In this document: piece by piece, positions 8,999 to 18,040 of the stretch | Layout of the letters: each line of letters opens with the position of its first letter | Position numbering within the stretch: position 1 is the first letter of the stretch | DNA from: Planctomycetaceae bacterium | GTDB lineage: Bacteria; Planctomycetota; Planctomycetia; Pirellulales; UBA1268 | Direction of reading: 5' to 3' | Assembly: GCA_021300535.1 (NCBI GenBank) | Contig: JAJTED010000030.1 | Span: forward strand, 1 to 57,321 | Length of the DNA stretch: 57,321 nt | Program-made: the position numbers and the translations under genes | Notes under the pieces: generated by a model | Database searches by the model: none | The model's input: the letters and a program-made list of their open reading frames with translations, nothing else | Told to the model about the DNA's origin: nothing

Positions 8999-9319
8999 GA
9001 TCCCAGAGTGTAACCGTGTTCTTGGGCGATGCACCTCCGGTTGCCACGCGGGTGTGTTGGGATTCCGACGGCGACGTCGTGCGACCGTCCCGAAAACTCG
9101 CCACCGCCGCGGAAGGTGGCTCCACGAATCACCCTGACCGACCGCCCATTGATGGCTCGTCAGCCGCCGGTCCCTTGCTGAACTGCTGTCGACCGTCTTA
9201 TCCTTCGAACCGTCCTTGCCGCAGTCGTGTCGTGTCGCGTCAAGACCTGAACCCGATCGCCCGGCTCAGCCCCCGCGGCGGCCGGGCAGGGTCTTCCCCT
9301 TTCCTCTGCGAGCACAGCC
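8999..9319 (+). other. Intergenic stretch, no gene seen
   Basis: 321 bp between the small acidic protein and the phosphodiesterase. Open frames here are short and low-complexity in translation. It presumably holds the promoters of the two flanking divergent genes, but no convincing -35/-10 pair stands out. Confidence 0.4.
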
Positions 9320-10126
9320 GTGCGGATCGAACTGCTTCCATCGAGCGTCTCCGCCGGCGCCGACGCGCCGCAGTTTCTCTCGAGTTATCTCGTGAACGAC
9401 GCCGTCTGCATCGACGGTGGGTCGGTCGGCCTGCTCGCCGACGTCGATCGTCAGCGAGCCGTGCGGCATGTGTTTCTCACCCATGCTCATCTCGACCATG
9501 TCGCCAGCCTGCCGCTGTTCGTCGAGAACGTGTACGAGCCCGGGCCGGAGTGCGTCGAAATTCTCGGCTCCGCCGAGACGCTCGGCAGCATCCGCCGCGA
9601 TCTCTTCAACGACCGAATCTGGCCCGATTTCTTCCGGCTTTCGACGCCGCACGACGCCTTCCTGAGGGCGACGCCGCTCGCGCCGCTCAAGGCGGTCGAG
9701 CGGGCGGGACTGCGGATCACGCCGGTGCCCGTCACGCACTCCTGCGAGACGCTGGCGATGATCGTCGACGACGGCAGGTCGTGCGTGGCCTTCGCCGCCG
9801 ACACGGGCCCGACCGACCTCCTGTGGCATGAACTCGCCGCCCGGCCGACGCTGCGGGGTGTGTTCCTGGAGTGCAGTTTCCCCGACATGCTCGGAGACTT
9901 CGCGTCGCGCATCGGGCATCTTTGCCCGACCACGTTCGCCGCCCAGCGGGCCCGGCTGGCGGCCGACGTCCGCTGCTTCGCGATGCACCGCAAGGCCCGC
10001 CACGCCGCCACGATCGCCCGCGAGCTTGCGGCACTCGGCCTGCCCGGCGTGGAACTGGCTCGGCCGGGCGTGGTGTACGACCTCGAGCCGGACGGTCAGC
10101 CCGACCTCCGCCCGCGCAGGGCGTAG
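9320..10126 (+). CDS. Class II 3',5'-cyclic-nucleotide phosphodiesterase (metallo-beta-lactamase fold)
   Basis: 268 residues with a GTG start. Predicted to hydrolyse cAMP (or cGMP) to the 5'-nucleotide in a di-metal site. The class II PDE motif FLTHAHLDH is at about residue 55, followed by further metal-ligand candidates (PVTHSCETLA, FAADTGPTD, LECSFPD). Length and order match yeast PDE1-like and bacterial enzymes. Its 3' end overlaps by 31 bp the 3' end of a convergent adenylate cyclase, so cyclic-nucleotide making and breaking enzymes sit side by side. General MBL-fold hydrolase is the alternative, but PDE II is the closest pattern. Confidence 0.82.
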   Translation: MRIELLPSSVSAGADAPQFLSSYLVNDAVCIDGGSVGLLADVDRQRAVRHVFLTHAHLDHVASLPLFVENVYEPGPECVEILGSAETLGSIRRDLFNDRIWPDFFRLSTPHDAFLRATPLAPLKAVERAGLRITPVPVTHSCETLAMIVDDGRSCVAFAADTGPTDLLWHELAARPTLRGVFLECSFPDMLGDFASRIGHLCPTTFAAQRARLAADVRCFAMHRKARHAATIARELAALGLPGVELARPGVVYDLEPDGQPDLRPRRA

Positions 10127-11661
10127 CTCGTCACCGTCCCCCTGCCCTTGAGCTCCACGGCCACCGGATCACCGAACAGATAGTCGTCCTGCAGCCGCAC
10201 CCGCACCGCGTCGGTCACCTGAATCCCGTTCGGCTCGGCCACACCCTGGATCCGGGACGCGAGGTTCACGACATCGCCCCACAGGTCGTAGCTGTACTTC
10301 CGCCGCCCCACGATGCCGGCCACGACGGTGCCGGTGTGCATGCCGATCCGCAGCCGCAGGTCGAGCCCCGAGACCGCCGCACTCTCCGCGATCGCGGCCA
10401 ACGCCTCGACCGCGAACTCGGCCACCTGCTGGCAGTGGGTGGGGCTGCGGTCGGGCACGCCCCCCACCACCATGTAGCAGTCGCCGATCGTCTTGATCTT
10501 CTCGAGCCTGTGCCGTGCGGCCAACTCGTCGAACCGACCGAACACGTCGCTGAGCATGTCCACCAGCTGCCGTGGCGGGAGCCGCGTCGCCAGCTCCGTG
10601 AACCCGACGATGTCGGCGAACAGCACCGTGACCTCCGGAAACGTCTCGGCGATCGTCGACTCTCCGCGCTTGAGCCGGTCGGCGATGAGCACCGGGAGCA
10701 TGTTCTCCAGCAGCTTCTCCGAGCGGTCTCGCTCCTCGTCGAGCTCGGCGGCCCGGGCCTCGGCGGTCGCGGTCTGCATGCGGGCGGTGTCGAGGGCGGC
10801 CGAGAGCGCGTCGGCCATGCCGTCGATCGACTGGCCGAGCCGGCCGATCTCATCCGCACCGGTGATCCGGCTGCGGGCCGCGAGATCACCGGCTGCGACC
10901 CTGACTGCGGCTTCAACGATCCGGCGGCCCGGCGCGATGAACCGGCGGGAGAGCACCACGGCGAGCCCGCCGAACGTCGCGAGCATCAGGGCGGAGCTGA
11001 CGATCAGGAACCACATGAGAAAGTCCGACCAGTCGCTGATGGCCGCCAGTTCGCGGGCGGTGCGGTTCGCGAGCAGGTCGCGAAACCGGCCGATGGGCTG
11101 CATGATCCGCGCCTTCGCCGCGAAGTAGTCGGCGTCGTAAAGGGTGGCCGTGGCCCGCACCCGAGCCGCCTCGTCGCCGCGGTCGTCCACGGCCTTCATC
11201 GCGGCCGCCTCGATCCGCGCCAACTGGTCCGACTCGACCTTGGCGTCCTTGAGGAGAGCGTATTCCTCGATCGTGATTCCGGCGTCGATGAGCCGCTGCT
11301 CGAGCGACCTGGCACCCTCTGCGCTCATCGGCTCTTCCACGGCGCGGGTCACGACCTGGTCCCAGTAGCCGCTCTCGTAGCCTGGCGGTACCGCCCGCCG
11401 GCCGTCGCGGATATCGAGCACCTGGTCGAAGAACCGGCGAAACCGCGCGTCGCCCGTGGCGGCGTAGGCCCGCGCAAACCGCGTCAGGAGTTCGGAGGAC
11501 TGGAGCAACTCCTCGGCCAACCGGTCGCTGTGAAACCGGCGTTCCTGGGCTCGGGCGACGAGGGCGTCGGTGGCCTTGAGGCCGAACGCCGCCACCGTCA
11601 CCGCAGCCGCGATGACCGCGACGACCGCGAGCAGAACGACGATCAGACGGGAGACGCTCAT
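10096..11661 (-). CDS. Membrane adenylate cyclase, class III, with HAMP domain
   Basis: 521 residues. TM1 is at about 5-27, then an extracytoplasmic sensor-like helical region, TM2 at about 213-238, HAMP at about 239-291, a helical linker, and the cyclase catalytic domain at about 340-510. Metal-binding Asp350 (FADIVGFT) and Asp394 (KTIGD), the adenine-selecting pair of Lys (EKIK) and Asp459 (YDLWG), and transition-state residues Asn466 and Arg470 (VNLASR) are all present, so it should be active and ATP-specific. The start ATG overlaps the stop of the upstream acyl-CoA ligase-like gene (ATGA), implying coupled translation. Its 3' end overlaps the convergent phosphodiesterase. Confidence 0.93.
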   Translation of the reverse strand: MSVSRLIVVLLAVVAVIAAAVTVAAFGLKATDALVARAQERRFHSDRLAEELLQSSELLTRFARAYAATGDARFRRFFDQVLDIRDGRRAVPPGYESGYWDQVVTRAVEEPMSAEGARSLEQRLIDAGITIEEYALLKDAKVESDQLARIEAAAMKAVDDRGDEAARVRATATLYDADYFAAKARIMQPIGRFRDLLANRTARELAAISDWSDFLMWFLIVSSALMLATFGGLAVVLSRRFIAPGRRIVEAAVRVAAGDLAARSRITGADEIGRLGQSIDGMADALSAALDTARMQTATAEARAAELDEERDRSEKLLENMLPVLIADRLKRGESTIAETFPEVTVLFADIVGFTELATRLPPRQLVDMLSDVFGRFDELAARHRLEKIKTIGDCYMVVGGVPDRSPTHCQQVAEFAVEALAAIAESAAVSGLDLRLRIGMHTGTVVAGIVGRRKYSYDLWGDVVNLASRIQGVAEPNGIQVTDAVRVRLQDDYLFGDPVAVELKGRGTVTSYALRGRRSG

Positions 11662-13256
11662 CGGGTGCCGGGCCGGGATGGGGTGGGGCCGCCGTGCGGA
11701 GCCGCGTGCCCGCGAGCGGATCCCGCCGGCTCAGCGTCCGCATAGTCACGTGCGGCAGCCTGGAGGTAGTGGTTGAAGTCGGCATGAGACCGGGCCAGGT
11801 CGAGCACCCCTTTCCGGCGGAGGGCGTAGACCTCGACGTCGGTCAGGGCCCGGATCGTGGCGGCCCGGGGGACATCCCGGAGGATGGCCCCCGGCTGCAG
11901 GAGGACGTAGGCGTGTGGAGTCTCACCGCAGGCCGCGTCGGGAACACCGATCACGCAGGCTTCGCGGACTGCCGGGTGCTCGGCGATCGCCGCCTCCACC
12001 TCGAGCGGAGCGATCTTGTTCGCGAGGCCGTCCGCCATGCGGACGATCACGTCCTTTCGCCGCCCCACGAACCAGAGATAGCCGTCCTCGTCGAAGCGAC
12101 CCAGATCCCCGGTGTGAATCCAGCCTTTCTGCCAGGTCTTGCGGGTCATGGCCGACTCGTTCCAGTAGCCGTCCATGACCCCGGGCCCGCTGACCCGGAT
12201 TTCGCCGACCGTCCCGGTCGGCACGTCGGCACCGTGCTCGTCCACCACCGCCACGTTCACTCCGTGCACCGGCGGGCCGACCGACCCCGGCTTCTTGCGG
12301 CCGAAGGGGGGATTCATGGCATACGGCCCCGTCTCCGTGGAGCCACACTGCTCGGTGACGGCCACGCCAGTCAGTCGCTCGAACGATTTCAAGAGCCGGG
12401 GGGGAACACGGTCTCCGCCGGCCAGGCAGAGCCGGAGGTGGCCGAAATCGCAGGCCTTGAAGTCGGGGCTCGCCATCAGCAATGACAGGCCAGCGGGCGT
12501 GAGCGTCAGGAACGTCTTGGCAGGCGGCCGGCGGAGGGCGTCCACGAAGTTGCCGGCGGTGAACCTGCCGAGCAGGCTGACCCGACCGCCGACCCAGAGG
12601 GTGGGCAGCAACTGGCAGCGGAGCGCGAACGGCCGTGAGATGGATGACGCAATCAGCGCGACGTCGTCCGCGGTGAGCGTGACCCGCGCGAGGTACTTGT
12701 TGATGCCGGTGGACAGGGCCCCATGCGACAGCACGACCCCCTTGGGCCGGGCCGTCGTCCCCGAGGTGTAGATCATGACGGCCGGAGCGTCGTCGTGCGG
12801 AACCTCGGCGGGCAGCGTGCGTTCGGCCCCGAGCAGCGACGCGAACGGCCGCCGGCTCCCGGTCGGGGCCGCGGCCCCGACGACGACCACCCGGGGCATC
12901 GTTTCGAGGACGCCCGCCTCCTCGAGACCGGCAATGCGTTCGTGGTGGGCGATCAGAATCGCCGCGCCGCTGTGGCCGATCGCGTAGCCGATCTGCAGCG
13001 GGTGGTATTGGTAATCGAGCGGCACGACGACCAGCCGCATCCGGAAGCAGGCGAGGTAGCAGGCGACCGCCTCCAGGCCGTTCGGCAAGAGCAGGGCCAC
13101 CCGATCCCCTTCCTCGAGTCCGATGGCCGCCAGGCCCGAGGCCAGCCGCGACGCGAGCTGGTCGAGCTCCGCGGCCGTGGTCCACGATCCGTCGCACTCG
13201 AGGATCGGGCGGTCGGGGTCGGTCTCGACCGAACGATTCAGCAGGTGCTGCAGCAT
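11658..13256 (-). CDS. AMP-dependent acyl-CoA synthetase/ligase-like protein with unusual C-terminus
   Basis: ANL-superfamily adenylating enzyme (532 residues). It has the P-loop (YTSGTTARPKG), the STETGPY-type A5 region, and the WIHTGDLGRFDEDGYLWFVGR hinge region. Family members activate a carboxylate as acyl-AMP and pass it to CoA. The usual A10 motif with the catalytic Lys (PxTxxGK) is not visible. After LLQPGAILRD the sequence changes to TDVEVYALRRKG and a tail ending in low-complexity residues. It may therefore adenylate poorly or serve another role. The ATG at 13256 (MLQHLLNRS) fits the family start. Its stop overlaps the start of the adenylate cyclase, forming a two-gene operon. Confidence 0.85.
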   Translation of the reverse strand: MLQHLLNRSVETDPDRPILECDGSWTTAAELDQLASRLASGLAAIGLEEGDRVALLLPNGLEAVACYLACFRMRLVVVPLDYQYHPLQIGYAIGHSGAAILIAHHERIAGLEEAGVLETMPRVVVVGAAAPTGSRRPFASLLGAERTLPAEVPHDDAPAVMIYTSGTTARPKGVVLSHGALSTGINKYLARVTLTADDVALIASSISRPFALRCQLLPTLWVGGRVSLLGRFTAGNFVDALRRPPAKTFLTLTPAGLSLLMASPDFKACDFGHLRLCLAGGDRVPPRLLKSFERLTGVAVTEQCGSTETGPYAMNPPFGRKKPGSVGPPVHGVNVAVVDEHGADVPTGTVGEIRVSGPGVMDGYWNESAMTRKTWQKGWIHTGDLGRFDEDGYLWFVGRRKDVIVRMADGLANKIAPLEVEAAIAEHPAVREACVIGVPDAACGETPHAYVLLQPGAILRDVPRAATIRALTDVEVYALRRKGVLDLARSHADFNHYLQAAARDYADAEPAGSARGHAAPHGGPTPSRPGTR

Positions 13257-13383
13257 GAGGACGAGGGTCCTGGGTGTCGCGGAACGCGCAATCTTACGCG
13301 AAGGCCGCGGACTGCCTCCGGTATAGTGCAGCGACCGCCGCTGCCACAAGCAGCGGACGGCCCCAAGGAAAGCCCGCACCATC

Positions 13384-14643
13384 GTGGTCGCCGCGCCCAC
13401 CGTCGATCCATCCGCCACCGGCCGCCCGAAATCCGACACGGCCGGCCGCGAGGGCGTGATCCTGCTCGCGCTGGCGGCCCTCCATTTCATCGGGCTCGTG
13501 GACTTCATGATCGTCATGCCGTTGGGGCCACAGCTGCTGGCGGACCTCGGCATCGATGCCCGTCAGTTCAGCCGCGTCGTGTCGGCCTACACGCTCTCCG
13601 CCGGCATCGCCGGATTCCTCGCGGCGCCGTGGCTCGACCGCGTGCCACGGAAGACCGCCTACATCGTGTCGTCGCTCGGCCTGCTCGCGGGCACGGCGGC
13701 GTGCGGCCTCGCCTCCACTTCCCCGCGGCTGCTGGCCGCGCGGTGCGTGACCGGCGGCTTCGGCGGCGTCCATGGGGCGCTGGCCCTCGCGATCGTGGCC
13801 GACGCGTTTCCTCCCGCACGCCGCGGCCGCGCCACCGGCATGCTGATGTCGGCTTTCGCCGTTGCGTCGGTGGCGGGCGTGCCGCTCGGCATCGTGCTGG
13901 GCAGCAGATTTGGCTGGCAGGCGCCGTTCTTCACCCTGGCGGCACTCGGGCTGCCGCTCGTCGCCCTCGCCGCATGGGTGCTGCCCCCCGTGGACACGCC
14001 CGCGGAAGGCATCCGCCGGAACCCTTTCGCCCACCTGCTCGAAACGGTCGCGGCTCCCGCCCATCGCCGCGCCTTCGCCCTGATCGCGCTGCTCATGGTC
14101 GGCGCGTTTTCCGTCATCCCCTTCATCGGCACGGCGTTCGTGGCCAATGTGGGCGTGACCGAACGGCAGCTCCCGGCCGTGTTCATCGCCGGCGGACTGC
14201 TCGCGCTGGTGAGCACGCCACTCGTCGGCCGGCTCGTCGATCGCTACGGTGCCGGATCCGTGTTTCGCGGCATCGTGCCCGTGTCGGCCGCGATGATGGT
14301 GGTGCTGACGAATCTGCCCGCGGTGGGAATCGCCGTGGCGGCCCCGATGGCAGCCGTGCTGATGGCGGCCAACGCGAGCCGGATGGTGACGGCGATGGCG
14401 CTGATCATGTCGAGCATCGAGCCGCGGCGCCGTGGCAGTTTCATGTCGGTCAACTCGGCGGTGCAGCACGTCGCCAGCGGCCTGGGCACCACGCTCGGCG
14501 GCATGATCGTCGCGGGGGGCGCGGGCGAGCCGCTGCGGAATTTCGGGACCGTCGGCATGCTCGCCGCCGGTGCGACCATCGCGAGCCTGTGGCTCGCCGC
14601 CCGCATCCGGCCGCTGGACGAGCCTCCTCAGAGGTGGCGATGA
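13384..14643 (+). CDS. MFS transporter (DHA1-like)
   Basis: 419 residues with a GTG start and about 12 hydrophobic segments. FMIVMPLGPQL in TM1, then DRVPRKTAYIVSS as the loop 2-3 signature of the major facilitator superfamily, and GRLVDRYGAGSVFRG as its echo in the second half. A possible -10 box TATAGT lies at 13322, and AAGGA is 14 bp before the GTG. It is divergent from the acyl-CoA ligase-like gene. The substrate is unknown; drug or metabolite efflux is usual for this group. It ends 28 bp from the convergent FG-GAP protein gene. Confidence 0.85.
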   Translation: MVAAPTVDPSATGRPKSDTAGREGVILLALAALHFIGLVDFMIVMPLGPQLLADLGIDARQFSRVVSAYTLSAGIAGFLAAPWLDRVPRKTAYIVSSLGLLAGTAACGLASTSPRLLAARCVTGGFGGVHGALALAIVADAFPPARRGRATGMLMSAFAVASVAGVPLGIVLGSRFGWQAPFFTLAALGLPLVALAAWVLPPVDTPAEGIRRNPFAHLLETVAAPAHRRAFALIALLMVGAFSVIPFIGTAFVANVGVTERQLPAVFIAGGLLALVSTPLVGRLVDRYGAGSVFRGIVPVSAAMMVVLTNLPAVGIAVAAPMAAVLMAANASRMVTAMALIMSSIEPRRRGSFMSVNSAVQHVASGLGTTLGGMIVAGGAGEPLRNFGTVGMLAAGATIASLWLAARIRPLDEPPQRWR

Positions 14644-14671
14644 CTCAGGGCATGGGTCGGAGAGGGGAGGC

Positions 14672-17600
14672 TCAGCCGACGAACACTCCGCGTTTGTTAC
14701 CGCTGGTGAACCCGCGAATCTGCCCGTTCACGAGGGTCGACCGCAGCGTCCAGGGGTTGCCGCTGCCGTCGGCATACGCGAACAGTTGGATCGTCGGGCT
14801 CGTGCCGGGTCCCGACGCGACCAAGACCTGGCCGGCCCGGGCCGCCACGCGCACGCCGCCCTTGAAGGCCAAGCCGAGATTCCTGGTCGACACCAGCGCG
14901 CCCGTCAGGCCGTTGTAGATGCTCACGGTCGGCTTGTTGTCCAAGCCGACGACCACATCGGCCAGACCATCGCGGTTCATGTCGGCCGCGGCGACGTACA
15001 CGCCGTTGCCCCCGAGAACGGTGAAGGACCTCAGCAACGCCGCCTGCGGCTGCTGCAGCGGCACCGGCACGTTGCTCGCGGTCAGGAGCCGCCCGCTGAA
15101 GATCGAAACCCGTGCCGGGCCACCCGTGCCGCGGCCCACCACCACGTCGCCGTAGCCGTCGCCGTCGACATCGCCGCCGGCCACGCGAACGCCCGCCCGC
15201 ACCCCCGCCCCGAACGGCTGGAAGGATTGGAGCAGCGTGCCGCGGCGGCCGTTGTAGATCGTCACCTGGCTCTGCCGGTTACCGGCCGAACCCACGATCA
15301 CATCCGCGAAGCCGTCGCTGTTGACGTCGGCCGTGGCCACGAACACGCCGGGCCGAGCCGCCGGCCCCGTGACGCGGGCGACGACCGGAAACATCCTCGC
15401 CACCTGCCAGATCACCGAGTTCGTCCTGCCATCGACCACGATCACGGTGTCTCCCCCGCCGAGGCCGGCACCATAGACGTAGTCCACGACTCCGTCGGCG
15501 TTGATGTCGCCCGTGGCCGTCCGCCATTCCCCGAAGTAGTTCGGCAGGAGCTGGCCGGGCGCGGTCTTCACGCTGGGGATGACGTCCACGCCCGGATCAC
15601 GGAACTCGAGCACCGGCCGCGTGTTCACCCCCTCCCCGGAGACCGTGAAGATCGCCGGGTTGGTGGCCGACGCCGCCTGCGACACGGCCGGGTAGTCGAT
15701 CCGGTAGACGTGGCTCGTCGGTCCCGGCGCCACGTCCTCGGTGCGGAACCGAGTCTGCATGTCGCTGGCCCCCGTGCCGTCCACGTAGGAGGCGAACCGG
15801 GCGGTGAGATCCTCATCAGTCGCCAGCGCGAAGTTGGTGAACAATCCCGCCGAGGGCACGTTCCCGGTAGCGGTGGTGGTAAGCAGCGTCGTGCGGCCGG
15901 TCTGCAGGTCGCGGACGAACACGCCCCCCTTGAACGCCCTGTCGTAGACCCCCTGCACGAGGTTGTTGGCGGTGCTCGAGAACATCACGAACCGGCCGCT
16001 CTCGCTGATCGTGCTGAGCACGTCGCGGGCGCCGGCGGGGGTGGGCGATCCGAGCGTGGCCTTGTTGCCCGAGGCATTGGCGGAAAACCCGACTGAGACG
16101 AGCGACGTGGTGCCCGTGGCCGCGGCGGCCCAGTTGATCTTCCGGACCCAGAGGTTCGAGAAGCCGCCGAGGATGAAGTTCAGCGGCAGCGGCACCTGCG
16201 GCGGATTCTGCGTGAAGAGATAGGGCGCGGTGAAGCCGGGCTGGTAGAAGTTGTTGGCGGCCGTGTCGAACAGGAACGTCGAGCCATCGGCCGACATGCC
16301 GCCGAAGCTGGCGATCCGGTTCGTGTTGGCCAGGCCGTCGGGGGAGTTGACGAGCGCGGCCTTGCCGGTCGAGACGGCCGGGTTGGCCGAGGTGAACTGG
16401 AAGCCGTAGATGTCGAACGGGTTGGCCTGGTAGGTCGTCCAGTTCAGGCCGCCGCTTCCGCCGATGATCGAGACCGGCGCGAGATCCGCCGTCACGTTCG
16501 TCCAGCCCTGCACGAGGTTGCCGGCCGACGAGGTGAACGCGATCGTGCGGCCGTCGTTGCTGACGGAGTGGTTCTGCGAATCCCAAAACTCCGTCGGCGG
16601 AGCGCCGTCGAAGAACGGATCGACCGAGCCCTTGAAGAAGTCGGGCTGGGCGATGCCCGCCGCCTGCGTAGGGTCCTGCCAAAACCGGCTCACGAGCAGG
16701 TTCGTGCCCGAATCGACGTCGTTGGTGAACACGTCGAGCGAGAAATCGGAGTCGGTGGTACCCGCCACGATGTCGCCCGACTTCCGCCGCGTGCTGTAGA
16801 CCACGCGGTTGCCCGCCCCGCTGATCTGACTGAACATCGGCTCGAAGAGCTCCGCGAACTGGTTTCCGGCCACGGGCCCCTGATAGTTGCCGAGGGCAGC
16901 CTCGCTGTTGCTCGTGACGCTCACCGTTTTCGCCGACCACGGCCCGCCGCCACCGAAGCCGGTCGCAGCGGCGACGAAGCAGTCGAGCGTCCAGTCGACG
17001 TTCGTGCTTTCCTGATCGAGGATGAGCGGGTTCACCGTGTCGATCCAGCCGGCCGGAACGAAGCTGTCGTAGAGCACCCGCGTGCCGTCGTCGCTGATGC
17101 CCTTGTTGAGCGTGAGCGACTCGACGGCCTCCACAAACCCATGCCATTGCTGCGTGGGGGCGGGAAAGTACTCCTGGGCAAACACGCCGGCGGCCATCGG
17201 CTGCCCCACGATCGGCGTGGGCACGCCGGGCGGCGAGAGCGCCACGGCCTGCTGCTGGCCCTTCGCATTCAGGCGGCTGACCAGCGAGATGTTGTTGGCC
17301 GGATCGGCGTCGAGAGCCCGCCAGACGAACACGTCGACGGTGCCGTTCTGGAGGTTCTGCCAGGCCGGCGTTCCCGCGCCAGACTGGGGCGGGCGATAGG
17401 TCGCCTGGTCGTTGGCCAGCGGCACGGAGGCGTCGTATTCGTTGGCTGCGATGATCGAGTCGAAGACCACGCTCTGGCCGTCGGCGCTGAGGTCGGCCGT
17501 GAGGGGCTCGAACATCGGCCAGAGGCCGTATCCGGGCACGTACGTGGAGCCGGCGGGCCCGGCGAAGGCATAACCGGCCGACTGCACGACGCTCCCCGCC

Positions 17601-17956
17601 CGGTGGGTGACGAGCCTCGTGAGGCCTGCCTGGGTGTCGAGCCAGAACAGATTCGGGTTGGGCGACGGGATGGTCTGCTGGCCGGCGATCACGTTGGTGT
17701 CGGTGCTGGAGAACAGCACGTACCGCCCCATCTCGCACACGTCCACGAGCGTGGCACCCGCGGGAATGGGAAACTGGTCGTAGGCGGGCACGCTGCCCGA
17801 GGCGGCGCGAGCCGCCGCCAGATCGACGATCGTGGCCGCGAGATTGAGCCGCGCCTCGAGCCGTTCTGCGGACGCGAGCCGCCCGCGCCGCGCGGGACGG
17901 GTGGCGGCGCGGCGCGATGTGCGGGTGAGGAGCGAAAAGAGCTTCGAGGGTCGCAT
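14672..17956 (-). CDS. Large secreted LEPR-XLL-like protein with FG-GAP/VCBS repeats
   Basis: 1094 residues. The Arg-rich N-terminus is followed by RLEARLNLA, which fits the planctomycetal LEPR-XLL-type motif. The long middle resembles a beta-propeller of TolB/WD40-like character (repeated phrases such as ADLSADGQSVVFDS, SNDGRTIAFTSS, SESGRFVMFSST). The last ~250 residues carry calcium-binding FG-GAP repeats: DINADGVVDY, DVNSDGFADVIVG, DVDGDGYGDVVVG, DMNRDGLADVVVG. The likely location is the cell surface or outside. The ATG at 17956 (MRPSKLF) was preferred over upstream starts because the Arg-rich leader begins there. It lies 84 bp behind a second LEPR-XLL-like gene on the same strand. Confidence 0.8.
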   Translation of the reverse strand: MRPSKLFSLLTRTSRRAATRPARRGRLASAERLEARLNLAATIVDLAAARAASGSVPAYDQFPIPAGATLVDVCEMGRYVLFSSTDTNVIAGQQTIPSPNPNLFWLDTQAGLTRLVTHRAGSVVQSAGYAFAGPAGSTYVPGYGLWPMFEPLTADLSADGQSVVFDSIIAANEYDASVPLANDQATYRPPQSGAGTPAWQNLQNGTVDVFVWRALDADPANNISLVSRLNAKGQQQAVALSPPGVPTPIVGQPMAAGVFAQEYFPAPTQQWHGFVEAVESLTLNKGISDDGTRVLYDSFVPAGWIDTVNPLILDQESTNVDWTLDCFVAAATGFGGGGPWSAKTVSVTSNSEAALGNYQGPVAGNQFAELFEPMFSQISGAGNRVVYSTRRKSGDIVAGTTDSDFSLDVFTNDVDSGTNLLVSRFWQDPTQAAGIAQPDFFKGSVDPFFDGAPPTEFWDSQNHSVSNDGRTIAFTSSAGNLVQGWTNVTADLAPVSIIGGSGGLNWTTYQANPFDIYGFQFTSANPAVSTGKAALVNSPDGLANTNRIASFGGMSADGSTFLFDTAANNFYQPGFTAPYLFTQNPPQVPLPLNFILGGFSNLWVRKINWAAAATGTTSLVSVGFSANASGNKATLGSPTPAGARDVLSTISESGRFVMFSSTANNLVQGVYDRAFKGGVFVRDLQTGRTTLLTTTATGNVPSAGLFTNFALATDEDLTARFASYVDGTGASDMQTRFRTEDVAPGPTSHVYRIDYPAVSQAASATNPAIFTVSGEGVNTRPVLEFRDPGVDVIPSVKTAPGQLLPNYFGEWRTATGDINADGVVDYVYGAGLGGGDTVIVVDGRTNSVIWQVARMFPVVARVTGPAARPGVFVATADVNSDGFADVIVGSAGNRQSQVTIYNGRRGTLLQSFQPFGAGVRAGVRVAGGDVDGDGYGDVVVGRGTGGPARVSIFSGRLLTASNVPVPLQQPQAALLRSFTVLGGNGVYVAAADMNRDGLADVVVGLDNKPTVSIYNGLTGALVSTRNLGLAFKGGVRVAARAGQVLVASGPGTSPTIQLFAYADGSGNPWTLRSTLVNGQIRGFTSGNKRGVFVG

Positions 17957-18040
17957 CTGAGTCCTTTGCCAGGGTCGGGAAAGCAGGGTCGATGATTCAG
18001 GGTCGATGAAGACGGCGGCGGGGCGTCCGGCCACCAGAAG

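Noticed and set aside
14672-17956. Phage or secretion-system origin for the large propeller/FG-GAP protein
   Set aside because: No integrase, phage structural or secretion genes nearby; the LExRxNLA leader points to a native surface protein.
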